A stretch of DNA of 10,401 bases from Actinomycetota bacterium (GTDB lineage Bacteria > Actinomycetota > Thermoleophilia > Gaiellales > Gaiellaceae), in the NCBI GenBank assembly GCA_013811645.1, contig JACCUU010000211.1, positions 1-10,401 on the forward strand. Reading direction: 5' to 3'. Below, piece by piece: positions 1-6,443 of this stretch (its first letter is position 1; each line of letters opens with the position of its first letter). Below the pieces are notes generated by a model. The model had not been told where the DNA came from and searched no databases. It worked only from the letters and a program-made list of their open reading frames with translations. Both the position numbers and the translations under genes were made by a program.

Positions 1-126
1 CGACACGAACACCGTCGCGCAGGCTCCGGCTCCGAGGGCGATGAGGAGCGCGAAGCGCGCGAGGCCGTGCGAAGCGGACGGAATGCCAGCGGGCCGGATT
101 CCCGTCGGTGCTCGGCGAAGCTTCAC
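1..126 (-). CDS. N-terminus of an exported or membrane protein (partial)
   Basis: Only the first 42 codons are present; the gene leaves the window at position 1. Reading from the GTG at 126, the protein begins MKLRRAPTGI, has a positively charged, Pro/Ser-containing N-terminal part of about 24 residues, then a hydrophobic stretch FALLIALGAGACATVF at about residues 25-40. That is the layout of a signal peptide or first membrane helix. The Cys at about residue 36 follows G-A-G-A rather than a classic L-x-x-C lipobox, so lipidation is doubtful. A purine-rich GGTGAGAGG lies directly before the GTG and could be a close-spaced ribosome binding site. The frame is open to the edge. With so little sequence, family and function cannot be named, and a chance open frame is not excluded. 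Confidence 0.45.
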   Translation of the reverse strand, partial: MKLRRAPTGIRPAGIPSASHGLARFALLIALGAGACATVFVS

Positions 127-207
127 CCTCTCACCGTCTTGCAGAAAGGTAGTACGACTTGGCCGCGGAGCCAAGCGCGCCCGAACATATCCTCCAGCCC
201 GAGAGAT

Positions 208-654
208 CTACTTGCTGCTTTCGAGTCGCTCCTTCAACGCGGCATGACTTTTCAGAATCTCCGATCTTGCCTGCCTGCGGACGAGGAGCGGGACCAGCAG
301 TTTCCCGATCCCGTGTCCCTCGAAGTCGATCGAGAACGTGAATCGGGTGCCCGCGCCGTCGGCCATGGGCTCGAGAGTGCCCTTCCCGATCGGCCTGACC
401 GGACCGTCGATTCCTCGGAACGCGTAGCTCCGCGGAGGGTCCCAATCGGTCAATTCCGTGGTGAACGTCTGCTCCCGCTTTCCCATCCGGCGCGTAAGCG
501 AGGCCTTCGAGCCGACGCGCATCGCTCCATCGTCCAGGCGGCGAGCACTCACGACCTGCTCCTGCCACTCGGTGAACCGCTCGAGGTCGGTCAGGTAGGT
601 GAAGACGTCCTCGGGGCTTCGCGAGATCTCGACGGTGTGAACGATGGGTGCCAT
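208..654 (-). CDS. SRPBCC-fold (polyketide cyclase/dehydrase-like) protein, 148 aa
   Basis: The protein has the START/SRPBCC helix-grip pattern: an opening strand APIVHTVEI, the motif SPEDVFTYLTDLERFTEWQ (residues about 13-31) typical of Polyketide_cyc2 proteins, alternating beta strands through the middle, and the late strand TRFTFSIDFEGHGIG before a long C-terminal helix. About 150 residues is the normal family length. Such proteins bind small hydrophobic ligands in a cavity, and most actinobacterial members have no assigned ligand. There is no signal peptide, so it is probably cytosolic. I chose the ATG at 654 rather than an in-frame start at 684 because a strong AAGGAGG lies 4 nt before it and the domain starts right after. 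It is transcribed divergently from the flavin oxidoreductase at 740. Family call firm, function unknown. Confidence 0.88.
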   Translation of the reverse strand: MAPIVHTVEISRSPEDVFTYLTDLERFTEWQEQVVSARRLDDGAMRVGSKASLTRRMGKREQTFTTELTDWDPPRSYAFRGIDGPVRPIGKGTLEPMADGAGTRFTFSIDFEGHGIGKLLVPLLVRRQARSEILKSHAALKERLESSK

Positions 655-739
655 CTTGCCTCCTTGATGCAGGACCTGGACCAACGAGTATTACGCGCCC
701 GCCACAGAGTCGTGGGGGTGCTGGCAAGGTGAGGGAACC
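655..739. promoter_or_regulatory. Divergent intergenic region, candidate back-to-back promoters
   Basis: These 85 bases separate the divergent SRPBCC and flavin oxidoreductase genes, so both promoters should lie here. A TATTAC at 689-694 (plus) overlaps a TAATAC on the minus strand (693-688); both resemble -10 elements. For the plus strand, TTGATG at 664-669 is a possible -35 but with a long 19-nt spacer. No convincing -35 is seen for the minus strand. These are weak visual matches. Confidence 0.3.
659..665 (-). promoter_or_regulatory. Ribosome binding site deciding the SRPBCC start
   Basis: On the minus strand this reads AAGGAGG, 4 nt upstream of the ATG at 654. It is one of the strongest Shine-Dalgarno matches in the window and argues against the longer open frame from 684. 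Confidence 0.8.
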
Positions 740-1807
740 GTGGAAATCGGCATATACACGTTCGCCGAGCTGCGCGGCGACTCCGAAGCGGGTGTGATCA
801 GTCCAGAGCAAAGGCTGCGCAACCTGCTCGAGGAGATCGAGCTCGCCGATCAGGTCGGGCTCGATGTGTTCGGGGTCGGAGAGCATCATCGCCCGGACTT
901 CGCGGTCTCGGCGCCGGCGGTCGTGCTCGCCGCGGCTGCAGCTCGGACGAGCCGCATTCGGCTGACGAGCGCCGTCACCGTCCTGAGCTCCGACGACCCC
1001 GTGCGCGTCTTTCAGGAGTTCTCCACGGTTGACCTGCTCTCGGGTGGCCGCGCCGAGATCATGGTCGGCCGAGGCTCGTTCATCGAGTCGTTTCCGCTCT
1101 TCGGCTACGCCCTGGACGACTACGACGAGCTGTTCGCCGAAAAGCTCGACCTGCTCCTCCGACTGCAGGAAGGTGAACGCGTCACCTGGTCGGGGAACCA
1201 CCGTCCTGCTCTCGACGGAATCGGGGTGTATCCGCGACCGGTGCGGGATCCGTTGCCGATCTGGGTTGCCGTCGGAGGCACGCCGGCGTCGGCTGTCAGA
1301 GCCGGCAGGCTCGGACTTCCGATGGCCCTGGCAATCATCGGCGGCCAGCCGGAGCGGTTCACTCCTTTCGCCGAGCTGCACCGGGGAGCCGCACGGGAGG
1401 CGGGGCACGACGTCGTGCCCGCACTAAGCATCAACTCGCACGCCTACGTCGCCGAGTCCTCGCAGCGGGCGGCCGACGAGTTCTTCCCCTCCTACGCCGC
1501 GATGATGAACGCGATCGGCCGGGAGCGCGGGTGGTCACCGATGACGAGGCCGGGCTTTGACGCGCTCTGCTCGCCGCGCGGAGCGCTGGTGGTCGGCAGC
1601 CCGGAGGAAGTGATCGAGAAGATCCTCTTCCAGCTCGAGATCTTCGGACACGAGCGCTTCCTGGGCCAGATCAGCGTCGGCACCCTCCCGCATACGAACG
1701 CGCTGCGCTCGATCGAGCTTCTCGGAACCGAGGTCGCGCCTGCTGTCCGAATCGAGATCGCTCGCAGGGATGCGGCCTCCAAGCCCGCGCGTGCCGGGCG
1801 ATCGTAG
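740..1807 (+). CDS. LLM-class (luciferase-like) flavin-dependent oxidoreductase, 355 aa
   Basis: Bacterial-luciferase-fold enzyme using reduced flavin (FMN or F420); the substrate cannot be read from the sequence. Family marks are the N-terminal MEIGIYTF strand, the GVGEHH motif at residues 45-50, [29 protein letters not shown] segments around 70-95, the [14 protein letters not shown] segment at 101-114, the [19 protein letters not shown] segment around 121-139, and [10 protein letters not shown] at 171-180. Full domain length is present. The overall pattern resembles the LLM subfamily often named Atu2307/SP_0267, but I state that only from memory of the motif set. The start is the GTG at 740, preceded by AAGGTGAGGGAACC. 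No signal peptide, so cytosolic. It is divergent from the SRPBCC gene and followed by an 86-nt gap, so it is probably monocistronic. Confidence 0.9.
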   Translation: MEIGIYTFAELRGDSEAGVISPEQRLRNLLEEIELADQVGLDVFGVGEHHRPDFAVSAPAVVLAAAAARTSRIRLTSAVTVLSSDDPVRVFQEFSTVDLLSGGRAEIMVGRGSFIESFPLFGYALDDYDELFAEKLDLLLRLQEGERVTWSGNHRPALDGIGVYPRPVRDPLPIWVAVGGTPASAVRAGRLGLPMALAIIGGQPERFTPFAELHRGAAREAGHDVVPALSINSHAYVAESSQRAADEFFPSYAAMMNAIGRERGWSPMTRPGFDALCSPRGALVVGSPEEVIEKILFQLEIFGHERFLGQISVGTLPHTNALRSIELLGTEVAPAVRIEIARRDAASKPARAGRS

Positions 1808-1815
1808 CGGGCGGC

Positions 1816-1821
1816 TACACT
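1816..1821 (+). promoter_or_regulatory. Candidate -10 element (TACACT) of the small Cys-motif gene
   Basis: The 86-nt gap after the flavin oxidoreductase contains GGCTACACTC, a good TAnnnT -10 match placed about 70 nt before the ATG at 1894. The hexamer 17 nt upstream (GCCGGG at 1793-1798) is not a -35 match, so support rests on the -10 alone. Confidence 0.3.
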
Positions 1822-1880
1822 CGACCGACACAGGACGAATACCGAAGGCGCCGCCTGCGCCCTCCCTATCCGTTCATGGC

Positions 1881-1886
1881 AGGAGG
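1881..1886 (+). promoter_or_regulatory. Ribosome binding site deciding the small Cys-motif gene start
   Basis: AGGAGG is followed by a 7-nt spacer and the ATG at 1894. It overlaps the coding part of the longer reading from the ATG at 1876, so the shorter start is preferred. Confidence 0.8.
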
Positions 1887-1893
1887 AGCACGC

Positions 1894-2199
1894 ATGGCGA
1901 GTACTGCAAGCAACAAACTGGTGGCTGCCCAGGACGACGTCGCCCACCGGGGTGCGCGGCGAACGGAGAATCGCCAGAAAGCCGCCGAGCTCGCGCCAAC
2001 GACAGATGCTCAGGGTCTCGTCGAGTTCGCGTGCGAGTGCATGAGCGGCGACTGCGAGCGGACGGTTCGCGCGCCTCTCTACGTCTACCGCCGCTTGCTG
2101 GACTCGGACCAGTACCTCTTGCAGGCGGGGCACCACGCGTTCACGAGCTACCGGACGATCGTCCAGCTCGGACTCATGAGGATCGAGGAGCGCGCGTAG
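1894..2199 (+). CDS. Small conserved hypothetical protein with CxC-x4-C motif, 101 aa
   Basis: I do not know a named function. The N-terminal third is polar and helical in character, with HRGARRTENRQKAAE around residues 24-38. The core carries FACECMSGDCERTV (about residues 47-60), a C-x-C-x4-C arrangement, followed by YVYRRLLDSDQYLLQAGHH and a final strand-like LGLMRIEERA. From memory, proteins of this length with a CEC..DC core, a short helix, a GHE/GHH motif and a C-terminal strand are common in soil actinobacteria and lack an assigned role. Three Cys plus two His (GHH) could make a metal site, but that is inference. No signal peptide or membrane helix is seen. The strong ribosome binding site fixes the start. 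It ends 6 nt from the convergent gene. Confidence 0.75.
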   Translation: MASTASNKLVAAQDDVAHRGARRTENRQKAAELAPTTDAQGLVEFACECMSGDCERTVRAPLYVYRRLLDSDQYLLQAGHHAFTSYRTIVQLGLMRIEERA

Positions 2200-2205
2200 G
2201 AACGT

Positions 2206-2436
2206 TTAGTCGTCGGTCGACGTCGCGAGCGACTCGTCGCTCACGACTAGAGGCATACCGAACTCGTCGACCTGGACTAGAGGCATACCGAACTCGTCGA
2301 CCTCGACCATCGGCTCGCCGCCCTCAGCGGCAGCCAGCTTCCTCGCTCGCTTCTTCTCCAGCTTTCGCTCGCGCTTCTCCTTGACGTTCCGCTCGCGCGT
2401 CAGCTTCGCCATCGTCTGCTGTCTCTTGGTGGCCAT
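2206..2436 (-). CDS. Small Lys/Arg-rich helical protein with repeated acidic tail, 76 aa
   Basis: Function unknown. Residues 1-36 are strongly basic (ATKRQQTMAKLTRERNVKEK, then RERKLEKKRARKLAAAEG) and should form a charged helix or coiled coil. The C-terminal half is acidic and carries two successive copies of the decapeptide (E/Q)VDEFGMPLV, then SDESLATSTDD. I recall similar short proteins with a TMAKLxRERxVKEKR-type start in actinobacterial genomes, where they are hypothetical. The basic helix could bind nucleic acid or the ribosome, with the acidic tail as a counter-charge; that is speculation. The ATG at 2436 has a modest AGGG about 8 nt upstream. It may be co-transcribed with the amidase gene 128 nt upstream or have its own promoter in that gap. 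Confidence 0.72.
   Translation of the reverse strand: MATKRQQTMAKLTRERNVKEKRERKLEKKRARKLAAAEGGEPMVEVDEFGMPLVQVDEFGMPLVVSDESLATSTDD
2245..2304 (-). repeat. Two-copy 30-bp in-frame tandem repeat
   Basis: Copies at 2245-2274 and 2275-2304 are identical at 29 of 30 bases; the only difference is the last base (G against C), giving Gln or Glu at the first residue of each decapeptide. Both copies share the rare CTA leucine codon, which points to a recent duplication rather than convergent protein repeats. Confidence 0.95.
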
Positions 2437-2462
2437 GGCAGTACCCTAGCCAATCAGCGCAA

Positions 2463-2492
2463 GATCCGAATCCGCTCGCGCGGATTCCGATC
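2463..2492 (-). repeat. Strong inverted repeat (hairpin) with GNRA-type loop in the minus-strand transcript
   Basis: Arms 2463-2475 and 2480-2492 pair at 12 of 13 positions: an uninterrupted 8-bp stem GAATCCGC/GCGGATTC, one C:C mismatch, then GATC/GATC. In the minus-strand RNA the 4-nt loop reads GCGA, a GNRA tetraloop. It lies between the amidase stop (2565) and the small basic gene start (2436). No T-run follows on either strand, so it is not a classic intrinsic terminator. It could be a 3' RNA-stabilising element, a processing site or a leader structure. Confidence 0.7.
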
Positions 2493-2537
2493 GCGCGGAA
2501 ATCCCTGAAGCGCAAGATCGCGCGGAAATCCCTGAAG
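2490..2537. repeat. 21-bp direct repeat, period 27
   Basis: The 21-base string starting ATCGCGCGGAAATCC occurs at 2490-2510 and again at 2517-2537 with no mismatch. A separate 10-base string GCGCAAGATC occurs at 2457-2466 and 2510-2519, so the whole 2457-2537 stretch looks like a small internally duplicated element in non-coding DNA. Only two copies are present, so it is not a CRISPR. Confidence 0.85.
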
Positions 2538-2564
2538 GCCGCCGCTTCGCGACGGCTGCGCGAC

Positions 2565-3281
2565 TCACCCTGCGCAGGGCGTAGTGCGGCGTCCGAGGAA
2601 GCGAAGCGCACCGCGGCAGAGCCCGACCGCCGCGCGCTGCTGATACGCCGCGGTCGCCAGCAGCCGGTCGTCCGTGCGGTTCGTCATGAACCCCATCTCG
2701 ACGAGGATTACCGGCACGTCGGCCCAGTTGAAGCCGGTGAAGTCGCTTCGCTCCTGCAGGCCGCGGTCCGGGAAGCCGAGCGCCCGCACCATGTCGGCCT
2801 GGACGGTCTTCGCCGCACGCTTGCTGGCCGCGTACACGTCATCCGTCCACCCGGATCTGAGTGCCGGATACAGGGTGTGCGAGCCTCGAGCGGTCGGATC
2901 GGTCGAGCCGTCCGCGTGGATCCGCAGGAAGAGCCCCGCCTGCGCCCGATTGGCGATGCGGGCACGGGCGATGTTGCCCATGCTCGTCCCCGACGTCCTG
3001 GTTCGCGTCAGGACGACGCGCACGCCCGCACGCTCGAGCAGCGGCCGAAGCCGAGCGGCGACGCGCATGTTCAGCTCGGCCTCGGTGAGCCCGGAGACGA
3101 CTCCGCGCGTCCCGCCACCGTCCTTGATCTTGCGCGTGCTCGAGCCCGGCCCGATCGGCTCGATCTCCGAATTCCCGCGCTCGTCGTGGCCGGCGTCGAT
3201 CACCACCACCGGGGCACGTGCCGCCTCGGCGGTCGGAAGCAGCACGAGGATCGCAGCCAACGCGACGGCGAAGCGGAACAT
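2565..3281 (-). CDS. N-acetylmuramoyl-L-alanine amidase (Amidase_3), secreted, 238 aa
   Basis: Zinc amidase that cleaves the bond between muramic acid and the stem peptide of peptidoglycan. Residues 1-22 are a signal peptide (FRFAVALAAILVLLPTAEA, cleavage near AEA-A), so it acts outside the membrane. The Amidase_3 pattern is complete: VVVIDAGHDE (zinc His32), LTEAEL (zinc Glu67 or Glu69), LFLRIHADGS (zinc His122) and PVILVEMGFMTN (catalytic Glu195). The insert EPIGPGSS...KIKDGGG at 41-57 is, as I recall, usual in actinobacterial members. Cys222 and Cys236 could form a disulfide. There is no separate cell-wall-binding domain. The ATG at 3281 lies 2 nt after the hemolysin III stop, which suggests translational coupling; no good ribosome binding site is seen. 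The open frame extends upstream to 3737, but that part is antisense-like filler. Confidence 0.9.
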   Translation of the reverse strand: MFRFAVALAAILVLLPTAEAARAPVVVIDAGHDERGNSEIEPIGPGSSTRKIKDGGGTRGVVSGLTEAELNMRVAARLRPLLERAGVRVVLTRTRTSGTSMGNIARARIANRAQAGLFLRIHADGSTDPTARGSHTLYPALRSGWTDDVYAASKRAAKTVQADMVRALGFPDRGLQERSDFTGFNWADVPVILVEMGFMTNRTDDRLLATAAYQQRAAVGLCRGALRFLGRRTTPCAG

Positions 3282-3283
3282 GG

Positions 3284-3922
3284 TCAGAGAACGACGAACG
3301 AGACGGCGACGAACTGAGACACCGCCGCCGCGAGCACGAGGACGTGGAAGACCTCGTGGAAGCCGAAGGTCGCCGGGAACGGATCCGGCCAGTGCGTCGC
3401 GTAGGCGATCGCCCCGAGCGTGTACAACACCCCGCCGACCGCCACGAGCACGGCGGACGCGACGTCGAGCTGCGTGAAGAACTGCGGCGCGGCGACCACG
3501 CCGACCCAGCCCACCAGCAGGTACACGGGTGCGATCACCCACTTCGGCGCGTCGATCCAGCTGACATTGAGCAGGATTCCGAGCGCCGCTCCCGCCCACA
3601 CGCACGCGAGCACGACCGCGGGAAGGACGCCGGAGAACGCGAGCAGCGCAAACGGGGTGTAGGTGCCGGCGATGAAGAGGAAGATCATCGAGTGGTCGAC
3701 GCGGCGCGCCCAAGCCCGAGCGCGAGCGGACCGCCACGGAACCCGGTGGTACAGGGCACTCGCGCCGAACATCGCCGCGAGTGCGGCGGCGTACACGGCC
3801 ACCGCGAAGCGTGCGCGCGCTCCCTCGGCGAGGGCGACGAGCGTTGCTCCGCCCGCGACCGCCGCGAAGAAGGCGTACTGGTGAAAGAGGCCCCGGAGAC
3901 GAGGTGGGCTCGGAAGCTCCAT
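3284..3922 (-). CDS. Hemolysin III / PAQR-family membrane protein, 212 aa
   Basis: Seven-helix integral membrane protein of the HlyIII/PAQR family. Bacterial members are usually called hemolysin III or YqfA-like; their physiological role is unsettled, with links to membrane fluidity and lipid hydrolysis. The conserved polar residues that form the metal site are present: Ser55 and His59 in SALYHR, Asp76-His77 in RRVDHSMIFLFIAGTYTPF, and His189 and His193 in FGFHEVFH. Hydrophobic helices alternate along the whole length and the size is normal. The ATG at 3922 has only a weak ribosome binding site and sits 34 nt after the DUF192 stop. The stop is 2 nt before the amidase start. The name does not imply toxicity here; the neighbours (amidase, secreted DUF192) suggest an envelope role at most. 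Confidence 0.92.
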   Translation of the reverse strand: MELPSPPRLRGLFHQYAFFAAVAGGATLVALAEGARARFAVAVYAAALAAMFGASALYHRVPWRSARARAWARRVDHSMIFLFIAGTYTPFALLAFSGVLPAVVLACVWAGAALGILLNVSWIDAPKWVIAPVYLLVGWVGVVAAPQFFTQLDVASAVLVAVGGVLYTLGAIAYATHWPDPFPATFGFHEVFHVLVLAAAVSQFVAVSFVVL

Positions 3923-3956
3923 ACGGGAAGTGTGCCCGCTGGCGCGGCGGGAGGCT

Positions 3957-4409
3957 CTAGCGCGCCCGTCTGACGAGACGGCGAAGCTCGCTCGGCGGGC
4001 CGAGCCGCTTGGCCGGGCGAGCGTCCGAGGCCCGCAGCTCGAGCGCGAAGCGATACGTCCGCCCGGGGTCGTAGATCGGGCACTGGTCGGTCCGGCAAGG
4101 CGTCATGGAGAGCTTGCGAACCCGCTCACCGTCGGCGTTGAAGAAAGCGATGGTCAGAGGGACGAGCGTGTCCTTCATCCAGAAGCCACCGGTTGTCGGC
4201 CCAGGGAAGACGAAGAGCATGCCGTCCGCCGGAGCTTTGCGGCGGTTCATCAGCCCGACCGAGCGCGCGTCCGAGTTGAGTGCGAGCTCGGGTCGTAGAA
4301 CGTTCCCGTCGAGCGTGAGCTTGGCGATCGTCGAGCCAACGCCGGTGGCTCTTCCGGCCGAGCCCGCCGCAAGTGCCAAGACGGCCGCTGCGATCAGGAG
4401 CACACGCAC
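3957..4409 (-). CDS. DUF192 family protein with signal peptide, 150 aa
   Basis: The DUF192 signature is clear: ELALNSDARSVGLMNRRKAP (about 41-60), DGMLFVFPGP (62-71), GFWMKDTLVPLTIAFFNADG (75-94). The function of the family is not established. Residues 1-20 (RVLLIAAAVLALAAGSAGRA) look like a signal peptide, so it is probably exported. Cys105 and Cys110 in MTPCRTDQCP recur in this position in family members as I recall, and could form a disulfide outside the cell. The C-terminus is Arg-rich. The start is a GTG at 4409, 3 nt after the TAA of the sulfite-oxidase gene, with GGTGGAG inside the end of that gene as ribosome binding site, so translation is probably coupled. Confidence 0.9.
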   Translation of the reverse strand: MRVLLIAAAVLALAAGSAGRATGVGSTIAKLTLDGNVLRPELALNSDARSVGLMNRRKAPADGMLFVFPGPTTGGFWMKDTLVPLTIAFFNADGERVRKLSMTPCRTDQCPIYDPGRTYRFALELRASDARPAKRLGPPSELRRLVRRAR

Positions 4410-4412
4410 TGC

Positions 4413-5471
4413 TTACTCCACCACGGTCACGGAGACGCGGTGCACCGCGTTGTTCACGTAGCCGCCGAGGTTCCACGGCGGCTCCAGCGGCTGCACGTTT
4501 CCGGCGTCGTCACGCGCCCGGCAGCAGAGCTCGTACTCGCCCGGCTCGGCGTTCCAGGCGAAGCGCCAGCCGCGCCAGGCCCAGCGTCCGCCCGAGCGCT
4601 GCACGAGCTCTGCCCCGGCCCAGGTCTGGCCACCGTCGACCGAGACCTCGACACCGTCGATCTCCGCTTCACCCGACCACGCGCGCCCTTCGAGCATGCA
4701 TTCGCCGGCAGAGACGATGCGCGCGCGGCTCAGATACTCGGGGATGCCCGGAGGCGCCATCAGCGCGCGCACCTGGATCCACGAGACGGGCTCGCCGACC
4801 TCGTCCTCCTGCTGCCGCAGCCGGTAGCTGCGCCGCTGGTAGTACCCGTCGAAGGGGGTGTCGAGCGCAGTGATGCGTGCCAGCCACTTGACGCTCGTCA
4901 TCCCGTACCAGCCCGGGACGAGCAGCCTCAGCGGGAATCCGTGCTGCGGCGGGAGAGGAACGTCGTTCACCTCGTAGGCGAGGAGCACGTCGTCACGACG
5001 CGCCTCCGAGAGCGAGAGGCTTCGGGCGTAGAACTGCTCTTCCCCGCCCTCGACGCCGCGATCGAGCCCCTCGAAGAGCACTTCGACGGCGTCGTCGCGC
5101 AAGCCGGCCTCCTCGAGCAGCGGCGCGAGCGCGACTCCCTTCCAGCGCGCATTTCCCACCGCCTCCAGGAGCCAGGGCTGACTGACGACACGCGGCTCGA
5201 TGTGCACCCGACCGTTTCCGGCGCACTCCATCGTCGAGACGACTTCGAGCGAGGGTCTCGAGCGCAAATCCTCGAGCGAGAGCGACAGCGGCTTCTCGAC
5301 CAGCCCGTCGATCTCGAGCGTCCACGTCTCCGGATCGACCACCGGGATGTCGTAGTGGATCAGGAGGTAGTGCAGCCCGACCGGCGTGACGTCGAAACGG
5401 AGCGCCTCCAGCGGCATCCCGTGGTTACGTGCAGCGAGCTGGAGCTCCTCGACGCTGATTCCTTCGCTCAC
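4413..5471 (-). CDS. Sulfite-oxidase-like molybdopterin enzyme, 352 aa
   Basis: Molybdenum-cofactor enzyme of the sulfite oxidase family. The oxidoreductase domain spans about residues 20-205, with the cofactor Cys83 in STMECAGNGR, the segment QPWLLEAVGNARWKGVALAPLLEEAG (about 98-123), and PPQHGFPLRLLVPGWYGMTSVKW (about 174-196). The C-terminal Mo-co dimerisation domain spans about 230-352 with VEVSVDGGQTWAGAEL and PPWNLGGYVNNAVHRV. There is no Tat signal, cytochrome b5 or heme domain, so it appears cytosolic and must pass electrons to a separate partner not in this window. Substrate is not certain; sulfite is the family default. The GTG at 5471 keeps the conserved ISVEELQLAARNHGMPLEAL segment, though its ribosome binding site is weak. 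It follows the frameshifted aldo/keto reductase by 23 nt and shares its reading frame with that gene's 5' part. Confidence 0.87.
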   Translation of the reverse strand: MSEGISVEELQLAARNHGMPLEALRFDVTPVGLHYLLIHYDIPVVDPETWTLEIDGLVEKPLSLSLEDLRSRPSLEVVSTMECAGNGRVHIEPRVVSQPWLLEAVGNARWKGVALAPLLEEAGLRDDAVEVLFEGLDRGVEGGEEQFYARSLSLSEARRDDVLLAYEVNDVPLPPQHGFPLRLLVPGWYGMTSVKWLARITALDTPFDGYYQRRSYRLRQQEDEVGEPVSWIQVRALMAPPGIPEYLSRARIVSAGECMLEGRAWSGEAEIDGVEVSVDGGQTWAGAELVQRSGGRWAWRGWRFAWNAEPGEYELCCRARDDAGNVQPLEPPWNLGGYVNNAVHRVSVTVVE

Positions 5472-5494
5472 GGCAACAAAGGTACTACCGCGGG

Positions 5495-6443
5495 TCAGTC
5501 CTCGACAGCGCCGGCGACCGCTTCGTCGATCGCAGCCAGGGTGGCGGCGTCCAGCTCGATCCCCGAGGCGGCGACGTTCTCGTCGACTTGCGAAGGACGA
5601 CTCGCGCCGACGATCGCGGACGCGACGTTCGGCTCGCGCAGCACCCAGGCGAGCGCGAGCTGCGACATCGTGATCCCGAGACTGCTCGCGATCGGTCGCA
5701 ACCGCTGCACCGATTCCAGGACCTCGTCCCTGAGAAAGCGGTTCATCGCCCAGCCCATCTCGTCGGATGCAGCACGCGAGTCCTCGGGAACCGCGTCTCC
5801 CGGGTGGTACTTCCCACTCAACACGCCCTGGGCGAGCGGTGACCAGACGATCTGCGAGATCCCGGTCTCGGTTGAGAGCGCGACGACTCCCGTCTCGACC
5901 TTTGCGCGAGAGGATCGAGTACTGCGGCTGGCTCGAGACGAAACGCTCGACACCGGGTATCTCCTGCGCCGCGCGGATCTGCTCGGGTGTCCACTCGCTG
6001 AACCCGAGGTAACGGGCCTTGCCCTCGCGGACGACCTCGGTGAGCGCGTGCATGGTTTCCTCGAGCGGCGTCTCGAGGTCGTACCGATGGCACTGGTAGA
6101 GATCGACGTAGTCGGTGCGGAGCCGCTCGAGCGAGGCGTCGATCTGCTTGCGAACCTGCGCCGCCGAGAGACCGCGATCCGCGTCCGACATCGGGAAGTA
6201 GAGCTTGGTGGCGAGCACGTAGGACGAGCGCTCGCGCTCCGCCAGTGCGTCTCCGAAAAACTCCTCGGCGGCACCGCGCCCGTACACGTTGGCGGTATCC
6301 ACGAAGTTGATCCCGAGCTCAAAGGCGCGGTCGAGACACGCGCGTGAGGTCCTCGTCTCGACCCCGACGCCGTACGTGAGCCACGAGCCGAGGCTGATCT
6401 CCGAGATCGTAAGGTCGCTCGCTCCGAGTCGCCGGTACTGCAC
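5495..6443 (-). pseudogene. Aldo/keto reductase split by a one-base frameshift (restored length 315 aa)
   Basis: NADPH-dependent aldo/keto reductase of the K-channel-beta-like type. The 5' frame gives residues 1-181, from MQYRRLGASDL through SSQPQYSILSRK, with the full catalytic tetrad Asp49, Tyr54, Lys80 and His119. The 3' part lies in another frame: VETGVVALSTETGISQIVWS, then PLAQGVLSGKY and ending AIDEAVAGAVED. Dropping one base of TTT at 5901-5903 (AAA on the coding strand) joins SRK directly to VETG and yields 315 residues, normal for the family. There is no other lesion. It may be a sequencing or assembly error or a young pseudogene. Without correction, the 5' frame runs on without a stop into the sulfite oxidase. 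The start is the GTG at 6443; no clear ribosome binding site. Confidence 0.88.

Noticed and set aside
158..175. Possible terminator hairpin CTTGGC/GCCAAG downstream of the SRPBCC gene
   Set aside because: The stem is only 6 bp with a 6-nt loop and no following T-run on the minus strand; too weak to call.
131..1408. Long 425-codon open frame on the minus strand opposite the flavin oxidoreductase
   Set aside because: It is antisense to a clear luciferase-fold gene and overlaps the SRPBCC gene in another frame; the translation is Arg/Pro-rich low-complexity with no domain, a usual by-product of high GC.
2457..2537. CRISPR-like array
   Set aside because: Only two copies of a 21-bp unit with a 6-nt gap, no spacers and no cas genes.
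3282..3737. Upstream extension of the amidase frame giving a 390-residue protein
   Set aside because: The extra part is Arg/Gly-rich and lies over the hemolysin III gene in another frame; the signal peptide at the ATG 3281 marks the real N-terminus.
4440..6347. 635-codon plus-strand open frame opposite the sulfite oxidase and reductase
   Set aside because: Both minus-strand genes have clear family motifs; the plus-strand product is Arg/Asp-rich filler without recognisable domain, so it is an antisense shadow.
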